A stretch of 64,000 nucleotides of DNA from the NCBI GenBank assembly GCA_030522415.1, contig CM060126.1, positions 10,049,352-10,113,351 on the forward strand, in the 5' to 3' direction. The stretch comes from Channallabes apus (Eukaryota > Chordata > Actinopteri > Siluriformes > Clariidae). Below are positions 55,529 through 64,000 of this stretch, piece by piece. The notes under the pieces are model-generated. The model was not told the DNA's origin and did no database searches. It saw only the letters and a list, made by a program, of their open reading frames with translations. Position numbers and translations under genes: made by a program. Every line of letters starts with the position of its first letter. Within the stretch, counting starts at the first letter, position 1.

Positions 55529-56617
55529 TATGTATTATAATTGTACTTATAAAAAAAAAGTACTTATAAATAATTTACTTCTTTCTTTCTTTACTTATTT
55601 TTAGGTTTACAGTAAAGTTGCATACAGTAACTAATAATTTTACAACCTATTTGATCAATGTGTTGGCCTTGAGGTTTAGTGTCTTGCAGGGAACATCGTG
55701 TACAAAATTATTTATTGAATGTTTTTTTCACACATTTTTGATGGATACAAAATCTATATATAAAAAAGGGATTATATCACTCATTCACTGCGCCTACCTT
55801 ATTTGTGTTGAATAATTAGTGTCTCAACAATGTACACAGCGGCACTGATGAAATAAAAAGCCACACTGTCTGCCTCGTTGGCTATCTACAGGAGACCGTA
55901 TTTTTGTAGATATAATGGCTTAATAAACCGCAAGCTTTGGGTTACGGTTTTTGTCATTAGAATGATAAAGAACAGTCACTAAAATGGGGACATTAAATAA
56001 AAATAAAAAAATTAGCGTACCGTGCTGCAGCTCAGTTAAATAACCCTGTCCAGTCATTCCAAATTACACTTTGTTCCTCGGTCATATTAAGCCATAATGA
56101 AACAACAAACTCAGCATCTCATCACTTCATACAACAATCTCTTAAACAATAAGCTGCAGAGATGAACTTTTCAGTGATGTATCAAAATAAAACAAAGAGT
56201 ACATGATTCATTTTGTTTATAACATTCTGTGAAATAGACACAGTCCAGCATATAACTATACAGTATACTGTAAATACATTTATATTTATTTCCTTCTAAC
56301 AAAGTTTGCCTTAAAGATCATTGTATTTCTTGTTTCTTGTTAAAAAGAAAAAAAAATAATATCAATTGTGCTGTTATTTATTATTTATTCTATTCCTATT
56401 TTTCATAGTCTTTCATTAATGAAAACAATAGTGAATAGCTTAACAACTGCACATATACAGTAGACCTCTTAGTTTATTTAAACAATGTACAACTGACACT
56501 GCACTACCTTACAGTGGTGTGACAACCAGACTGCTCATTACCGTCGCACTCACCGCCGTGGAAACGCGGCAGCGGCCGAAATAAACCAGGAGCATTTCAA
56601 AATAATTCGTGAAATGA
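55529..56617. other. gene-free AT-rich DNA
   Basis: No gene. TACAGTA/TACTGTA heptamers near 55608, 55623, 56262, 56269 and 56457; those at 56262-56275 form TACAGTATACTGTA. Confidence 0.45.
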
Positions 56618-56631
56618 CCGCCAGGTGGCGC
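56618..56631 (+). promoter_or_regulatory. CTCF-like motif
   Basis: CCGCCAGGTGGCGC closely matches the CTCF core. It lies in a small GC-rich island (about 56540-56635) in otherwise AT-rich DNA, just before the tandem array. Binding is not shown. Confidence 0.4.
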
Positions 56632-56755
56632 AAATTGACATTTTCCGTCGTATCGGTTTTTAAATATATTCAGAGCTTAAGTCATAATAAAGTCAAAACA
56701 ATATGTTGTAGCAAAGTAATACTACAATTATGATAATTTACACATCCAACAAACA

Positions 56756-57952
56756 TGTAAAACTATAAATATAAAAAATATGAGTTAGAAAACATTGGTT
56801 TTATTTTGTTTAGACAGACTCTCTGTTTTTATCTGTTTAGTGTTATTATTAAAGAAAACAGCGCAAACAACAGCACTAGGGCTTTCAAAAAAATTATTTC
56901 GACAATACTTACAGTTGTTAGAGTTTAAGACATCAAGATTTAAATATAGAAATAACTAAAACAAATAGAGCAAACTTCCAGAATAGATAATAAAAAATAA
57001 ATCAATAAAAAAGATGTATGCAGTATAATCGGGGCCTCTCATTACATTATATTTTGGTTCAGTGCCAGACGAAGTGCGAGCTAATATTGTCTTACATTTG
57101 TGAATAAAATATCATTGTTTTATTCAGAGATTTACAGTATTTGTGCAAAATAATAGTTATGACATAATTAAATATAAATATAATTACAGGCTCTGGATTC
57201 GTTTTTCGTTTGCAGTATAAAACCAAAATACATCTTACTATTTTTGAGAGATTCGTCGTAAAAAAAACTATTTTTTTTTTTCAGATATTTGTCTGTACAA
57301 AATAATATTTATGCAATATAATCACGGGCTCTTGATTCGTTATTCGTTTGCAATATAAACCAAAATACATTAACCATATAATATAAACCAAAATATAAAC
57401 CAAAATATTTAATTTGCTGTATTAAATATTTATGCCGTCTCATCAAGGATCCAAAGATTGCCTTGTACTAAATAATATTTTTGCTGATTTTTTTCTGCGA
57501 TTCAGTTGTGTGATGTTTTAATGATGAATGATGTTTTACTGTATGTTTACTGTATATAAAAAAAAATATGAGTTAGAAAACATTGGTTTTATTTTGTTTA
57601 GACAGACTCTCTGTTTTTTGGAATTTTGGAATCCACAGACGCAAAAGAACATGATAATAATAATCAAAAGAATAATATTAATCTTTTTGCTGTTTATTTC
57701 CACCATTTAATAATGTTTTAATTATCAATAATTAAAGCTGCTCGTGTCGGCTCATATCGGGAGCATTTTTTATGAAAGATAAACAAACAGCTGTGTGTGA
57801 ATGGAAAAGAGTGCGCTTTGCCGAGTTTTGATCTACTGTAAAGTCAGATGATCACATTTAAACAATTTATTCATACAGATGTACCTGTTTTACATGGAAA
57901 GTTACAGGTTTGGGCTACTGTTATCTACTTCAAATATTTGAAGTTAAAAGCT
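56756..57952. repeat. diverged leading copies of the tandem array
   Basis: 'tatgagttagaaaacattggttttattttgtttagacagactctctg' occurs at about 56780-56826 and again at about 57568-57614. 57190-57440 is a diverged copy of the start of the 1.83-kb unit. No coding content. Confidence 0.75.
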
Positions 57953-58680
57953 AAAACTTGAAGATTTGAAGCTAAAACTTCAGCCCTTTTCATATTTTCC
58001 CCGTGGTCGTTATTAAAAAATATATATAAATAAAAGTTTTGCCTTCCAAGGCAACAGATTATGGAGCTTCTTGAGCTGCTCAGACCTGCGCGTGCGTCGT
58101 ACTTACACTCCCCGTCCCGATGTCCAGCTGCTCGCTGCTTTTTGTTTAAAATATGTTTCATTCATCATTAGCCATTATCCATAACTTTATGGGTTTTTCT
58201 TTTGACACGTTTTATTTTTATGAAATTTGATTTAGTTAAATGAGAAAATAACCATGGGAGTTTCAAACCCCGCATCCATTCATGTTTCTGTGTGATTGTA
58301 ATGTTTAATACCCCTACAGTATTCACTTACTGTATGCGGTTTGACTCGCTGTGAGATGCGGTGTGTTATACCCCTATCGCACCTGCTCGGTCTCGCGCTG
58401 TGACCGTAGGCTTGATCATGATTCACCCCGAGTCTTTGCGCTGTGATTACGTTTCCATGCTTCCGCGTGAAAAATTCCGCGAAGATCTTCCGCATGTTAA
58501 ACATGTTTATTTTTTTGCGTGGTAAGATGGAAACGTAATAACAGCACCAAAACTCGCACCGAATCATAATGAACCGCACTTATGGCCCCGCGTGTGAGAT
58601 AGATGTATTAAACCTCCACTCTGTCATCTCATCGTATTCATTCCATAAGTGCGCTATACAACCAGTGTGTAAGTGTGTAA
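57953..58680 (-). mobile_element. second copy of the 23.6-25.7 kb TIR element, ends missing
   Basis: It aligns in reverse with about 24000-25290, including 'gcagcgagcagctggacatcgggacg', but lacks both terminal repeats. It has no SINE at the position where the first copy carries one. Confidence 0.85.
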
Positions 58681-58857
58681 GTGTGTACAAACAACAGCAC
58701 AATGCATGTATGAATGGCTGAAACGTTAAGTCAGATGAACGCGCGCGCCGATATGAGAGATTAGATCTTTCAGCACGCCGATGTCAGTCACTAGCAAAGA
58801 GCATTTACTGATCACATTTAAACAATTTATTCATACAGATGTACATGTTTTATAGGT
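58681..58857. repeat. partial array unit
   Basis: Holds 'gtcagatgaacgcgcgcgccgatatgagagattagatctttcagcacgcc', which recurs near 60243, 62078 and 62727 and, partly, 63378. Confidence 0.8.
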
Positions 58858-60690
58858 CGTTTTTCGTTTGCAGTATGAAACCAAAATACATCTTACTATT
58901 TTTGAGAGATTTGCTTTTAAAAAAATCTAAAAAATAAATAAATAAAAATTCAGATATTTGTCTGTACAAAATAATATTTATGCAATATAATCACAGGCTC
59001 TTGATTCGTTATTCGTTTGCAATATAAACCAAAATACATTAACCATATAATATAAACCAAAATATAAACCAAAATATTTAATTTGCTGTATTAAATATTT
59101 ATGCCGTCTCATCAAACTCGCAACTCACTCCGAAGAGCATCCTTCTCTGCCTTGCAAACTCCCAACTCACTTGAAATTTAATATCGTATATAATATTTAA
59201 TATTGGCATAATATCCCTGCCCCAATTCTAACAGCTGTACAGTATGAGTTGAAATAATAACAGTAGTGTTTTTCTTTACTGAATAGGCAGAGCCTCTGAA
59301 TAGGCGGAGCCGTTGATGTCTTTTGTTTCGGCTGTGAGTGGATGCGCTGTAGTAATCCACGTTTTATACAAATTACATAAACTTTTTTCAGTCATGATAT
59401 ACTAACATATATTTCAGTCATGATTTCAGTCATGATATACTAACATATTTTTCGCCGTGTAGTGCGCGCGCAACATCTAAAGGGCGAGCGTTCACACAGC
59501 TGACCAAATCGTCATTCTGCGTGCCCCTCCCCCAAACAGCGCAGCGAGGAGCATTTACCTGTTAAACAGGTTTTACAGGTGTGCTTTGCAAAGTCAGACA
59601 CATACAAATGCAAATGATACTGAATAGCTGTTCTCACCTACAGTATACACTCGGAGAAACTAGAATGAGCAAGAATGAGATTTTTCTTACCATAACATGT
59701 AGTGTTATTAATCACTCTACACTGTTTTTAATTACTTTTAATTTTATTTATAAATAAACAAACCAAATAAAATTATTCCATGTGTATTTACCCTTTGTAA
59801 AATAGCATTAAAAATGATGGGTCGTGTATCGAGTGATTAAAAAACAATACAAGGCACGTTATGATAAGGAACCTTTCTACAGTACAGTATCTCTTCCATT
59901 TCAGTGATTAAAAAACGGTAAAAATGTCAATTTTGGAATCCACAGACGCTCAAACAGCAAAAGAACATGATAATAATAATCAAAATAATATTATTATTCT
60001 TTTTGCTTTTTATGTCCACCATTTAATAATGATTTAATTATCAATAATTAAAGCTGCTCACATCGCGCGCTTTCACTTTAAAAATGCAGTGTTTAATCAG
60101 CAAGTATATGTCGCCTCTCTTTATGATTGATAAATATTCTGACTGAAACAAATCTGCTCGTGTCGGATTGTTCATTTTTTATGAAAGAGGAGGGGAAACG
60201 TTTGCATGATCCTGCGTGTGCGCCTTTAACTTTGATCTAAAGTCAGATGAACGCGCGCGCCGATATGAGAGATTAGATCTTTCAGCACGCCGATGTCAGT
60301 CCCTATAGCAAGGAGCATTTACTTATATCTAAACAAAATCACTGATCACATTTAAACAATTTATTCATACAGATGTACATGTTTTATAGGTTTGTTACTG
60401 AAGAACTGTGGCAGCGGGCACACCTAAAAATAAACGCAGGATTATTATTTTTTTAATAGTTTTATATAAATAAAAAATGCTTTTATAAATGTGGGCTGTT
60501 ATCTACAGTACTTCAGTACTTATATTTCACATCTGTGAGGCGAGTATACACGGAGTTTGGGTTCATTTTCTGACGCGCTCAAGTTCACCGAAAACAATAC
60601 AGAACCCCGTTTAGTGTAATTTATTTCATTTAATAAATCTACTACAAATTTAAAGAACACAAAATATAAGATGACACAAGACCCTGGATT
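58858..60690. repeat. 1.83-kb tandem unit A
   Basis: 1,833 bp, starting 'cgtttttcgtttgcagtatgaaaccaaaatac'. It is followed directly by an almost identical unit B; by eye only around ten differences, mostly one or two bases in simple runs. No protein is recognisable; the 60-65-codon ORFs are repeated only because the DNA is. Confidence 0.92.
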
Positions 60691-62525
60691 CGTTTTTCGT
60701 TTGCAGTATGAAACCAAAATACATCTTACTATTTTTGAGAGATTTGTTTTAAAAAAAAATCTAAAAAATAAATAAATAAAAATTCAGATATTTGTCTGTA
60801 CAAAATAATATTTATGCAATATAATCACAGGCTCTTGATTCGTTATTCGTTTGCAATATAAACCAAAATACATTAACCATATAATATAAACCAAAATATA
60901 AACCAAAATATTTAATTTGCTGTATTAAATATTTATGCCGTCTCATCAAACTCGCAACTCACTCCGAAGAGCATCCTTCTCTGCCTTGCAAACTCCCAAC
61001 TCACTTGAAATTTAATATCGTATATAATATTTAATATTGGCATAATATCCCTGCCCCAATTCTAACAGCTGTACAGTATGAGTTGAAATAATAACAGTAG
61101 TGTTTTTCTTTACTGAATAGGCAGAGCCTCTGAATAGGCAGAGCCGTTGATGTCTTTTGTTTCGGCTGTGAGTGGATGCGCTGTAGTAATCCACGTTTTA
61201 TACAAATTACATAAACTTTTTTCAGTCATGATATACTAACATATATTTCAGTCATGATTTCAGTCATGATATACTAACATATTTTTCGCCGTGTAGTGCG
61301 CGCGCAACATCTAAAGGGCGAGCGTTCACACAGCTGACCAAATCGTCATTAGCGTGCCCCTCCCCCAAACAGCGCAGCGAGGAGCATTTACCTGTTAAAC
61401 AGGTTTTACAGGTGTGCTTTGCAAAGTCAGACACATACAAATGCAAATGATACTGAATAGCTGTTCTCACCTACAGTATACACTCGGAGAAACTAGAATG
61501 AGCAAGAATGAGATTTTTCTTACCATAACATGTAGTGTTATTAATCACTCTACACTGTTTTTAATTACTTTTAATTTTATTTATAAATAAACAAACCAAA
61601 TAAAATTATTCCATGTGTATTTACCCTTTGTAAAATAGCATTAAAAATGATGGGTCGTGTATCGAGTGATTAAAAAACAATACAAGGCACGTTATGATAA
61701 GGAACCTTTCTACAGTACAGTATCTCTTCCATTTCAGTGATTAAAAAACGGTAAAAATGTCAATTTTGGAATCCACAGACGCTCAAACAGCAAAAGAACA
61801 TGATAATAATAATCAAAATAATATTATTATTCTTTTTGCTTTTTATGTCCACCATTTAATAATGATTTAATTATCAATAATTAAAGCTGCTCACATCGCG
61901 CGCTTTCACTTTAAAAATGCAGTGTTTAATCAGCAAGTATATGTCGCCTCTCTTTATGATTGATAAATATTCTGACTGAAACAAATCTGCTCGTGTCGGA
62001 TTGTTCATTTTTTATGAAAGAGGAGGGGAAACGTTTGCATGATCCTGCGTGTGCGCCTTTAACTTTGATCTAAAGTCAGATGAACGCGCGCGCGCCGATA
62101 TGAGAGATTAGATCTTTCAGCACGCCGATGTCAGTCCCTATAGCAAGGAGCATTTACTTATATCTAAACAAAATCACTGATCACATTTAAACAATTTATT
62201 CATACAGATGTACATGTTTTATAGGTTTGTTACTGAAGAACTGTGGCAGCGGGCACACCTAAAAATAAACGCAGGATTATTATTTTTTTTATAGTTTTAT
62301 ATAAATAAAAAATGCTTTTATAAATGTGGGCTGTTATCTACAGTACTTCAGTACTTATATTTCACGTCTGTGAGGCGAGTATACACGGAGTTTGGGTTCA
62401 TTTTCTGACGCGCTCAAGTTCACCGAAAACAATACAGAACCCCGTTTAGTGTAATTTATTTCATTTAATAAATCTACTACAAATTTAAAGAACACAAAAT
62501 ATAAGATGACACAAGACCCTGGATT
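60691..62525. repeat. 1.83-kb tandem unit B
   Basis: 1,835 bp. Examples of differences from unit A: 'tcattctgcg' versus 'tcattagcg', one more CG in a (CG)n run near 62090, and 'cacatctgtg' versus 'cacgtctgtg'. The near identity means a very recent duplication, or an assembly artefact. Confidence 0.92.
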
Positions 62526-64000
62526 CGTTTTTCGTTTGCAGTATAAAACCAAAATACATCTTACTATTTTTGAGAGATTTGTTTTAAAAAAAAATCTAAA
62601 AAATAAATAAATAAAAATTCAGATATTTGTCTGTACAAAATAATATTTATGCAATATAATCACAGGCTCTTGATTCGTTATGATTGCCCCAATTCTAACA
62701 GCTGTACAGTATGAATTGAAATAATAAGTCAGATGAACGCGCGCGCCGATATGAGAGATTAGATCTTTCAGCACGCCGATGTCAGTCACTACAGTAGCAA
62801 GGAGCATTTACTGATCACATTTAAACAATTTATTCATACAGATGTACATGTTTTATAGGTTTGTTACTGAAGAACTATGGCAGCGGGCACACCTAAAAAT
62901 AAACGCAGGATTATTTTTTTATATAGTTTTATATAAATAAAAAATGTTTTTATAAATGTGGGCTACTGTTATCTACTTCAAATATTTGTTAAACAGGCTG
63001 GAAACTCACTCTGACCATTTTAATAATTCATTGATAAGATCGTGATTCCTTTGGTTATGGCTGTGCTGATCATGTCATCTCGTCGTCAGTGAGCGCGCCT
63101 ATACAGTAATTCACTTCTCATACGAATTACATAATCTAATATTTTTTTTTTCATTAGTTTATATTAAAGCAGATATTTCTCTTTCTATAAGTATATATTT
63201 TTCACATCTGTGAGGCGAGTATACACGGAGTTTGGGTTCATTTTCTGACGCGCTCAAGTTCACCAAAATCAATACAGAACCCCGTTTACTTTATTTATTT
63301 AACAAAATCATAAAGTTTTTTCGTCATTGTGAGTGCACCTAAATAAAAGTAGAGTCTTTGCCGAGTTTTGATCTAAAGTCAGATGAACGCGCGCGCCGAT
63401 ATGAGAGATTAGATATCTCTTTCAGCAAACACATATTAATGGTGTTAAATAAGCGCTATGCGGCGCTGGGAGAAACGCACGCCGATGTCAGTCCCTAGCA
63501 TTTACTTACATCTAAACTGAGTCATTTACATAAATCACTGATCACATTTAAACAATTTATTCATACAGATGTACATGTTTTATAGGTTTGTTACTGAAGA
63601 ACTTTGGCAGCGGGCACACCTAATAATAAATGCCGGATTATTATTATTATTTTTATTTATAGTTTTATATAAATAAAAATGCTTTTATAAATGTGGGCTA
63701 CTGTTATCTACTTCAAATATTTGTTAAAACAGCGGGGGAAATTCACTCTGACCATTTTAATAATTCATTGATAAGGTAGTGATTCCTTTGGCTGTGCTGA
63801 TCATGTCATCTCGTCGTCAGTGAGCGCGCCTATAATTCACTTCTCATACGAATGACATAATCTAATTTTTTTTTTCATTAGTTTATATTAAAGCAGATAT
63901 TTCTCTTTCTATAAGTATATATTTTTCACGTCTGTGAGGCGAGTATACACGGAGCTTGGGTTCATTTTCTGACGCACCAAAATCAATACAGAACCCCGTT
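62526..64000. repeat. rearranged partial array units with a 735-bp sub-repeat
   Basis: A third unit begins at 62526 but jumps near 62682 and 62727 to later parts of the unit. A newer period of about 735 bp appears: 'cactctgaccattttaataattcattgataag' near 63008 and 63743, and 'gtgaggcgagtatacacggag' near 63211 and 63932. The array runs off the window end. Confidence 0.85.

Noticed and set aside
59178..62552. Repeated 60- and 65-codon ORFs as a duplicated gene family
   Set aside because: They recur only because the 1.83-kb unit is duplicated almost unchanged; no codon-level constraint or known similarity can be seen.
1..64000. Host gene exons or CRISPR-like arrays
   Set aside because: No frame resembles a non-transposon protein with splice sites, and none of the tandem repeats has regular spacers; CRISPR would not be expected in a vertebrate.

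Overview
This is a gene-poor, transposon-rich piece of an animal genome, almost certainly a ray-finned (teleost) fish. The reasons are an intact 340-codon Tc1-type transposase, a chromodomain Ty3/Gypsy element of the Tf1/sushi group, a DIRS remnant, several hAT and PIF/Harbinger fragments, a CR1/L2/Rex1-like LINE, and tRNA-headed SINEs with (ATGA)n tails. I found no convincing host protein-coding gene, rRNA, functional tRNA or CRISPR array. An otophysan fish such as a catfish is a guess only.

Layout. 0-5 kb: old AT-rich DNA with an internally deleted Tc1 derivative. 5.2-6.1 kb: 3' end of an old LINE. 6.85-10.27 kb: near full-length LINE (minus strand) with one open 915-codon endonuclease-RT frame. 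11-12.5 kb: LINE, hAT and Tc1 scraps. 15.1-19.65 kb: inverted-repeat-rich block with a hAT copy (perfect 8-bp target duplication) nested in another hAT, a hairpin and a foldback element. 22.2-25.7 kb: decayed Harbinger-like transposase and a TIR element interrupted by a SINE; the other copy of this element near 58 kb preserves the empty site. 25.8-31.5 kb: scraps of an older LINE, a mariner derivative and LTR element copy 1. 33.4-35.5 kb: LTR element copy 2. 36.4-38.7 kb: very old Gypsy and Tc1 remains. 38.76-43.78 kb: Gypsy element with two LTRs, inserted in an old Tc1. 44.2-44.8 kb: LINE copy lacking its whole ORF. 48.2-49.6 kb: DIRS remnant. 50.2-52.6 kb: TIR element. 53.9-55.5 kb: intact Tc1 transposon. 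57-64 kb: tandem array with a near-identical 1.83-kb duplication.

Most striking observations. (1) The older DNA is full of the heptamer TACAGTA/TACTGTA (about 85 by hand count, roughly 13 expected). Wherever paralogous copies can be compared it is a 5-bp insertion at a TA, the footprint expected from Tc1-family excision, and it is almost absent from the young insertions. (2) Two copies of a compact LTR element carry almost nothing but one long repeat-rich ORF running from the 5' LTR into the 3' LTR; its function is unknown. (3) These elements and the Gypsy copy each have a sequence just after the 5' LTR complementary to the predicted 5' end of their own RNA, as in Tf1/sushi self-priming. (4) The LTR elements and the unrelated DIRS remnant share an identical 17-bp motif upstream of their TATA boxes.
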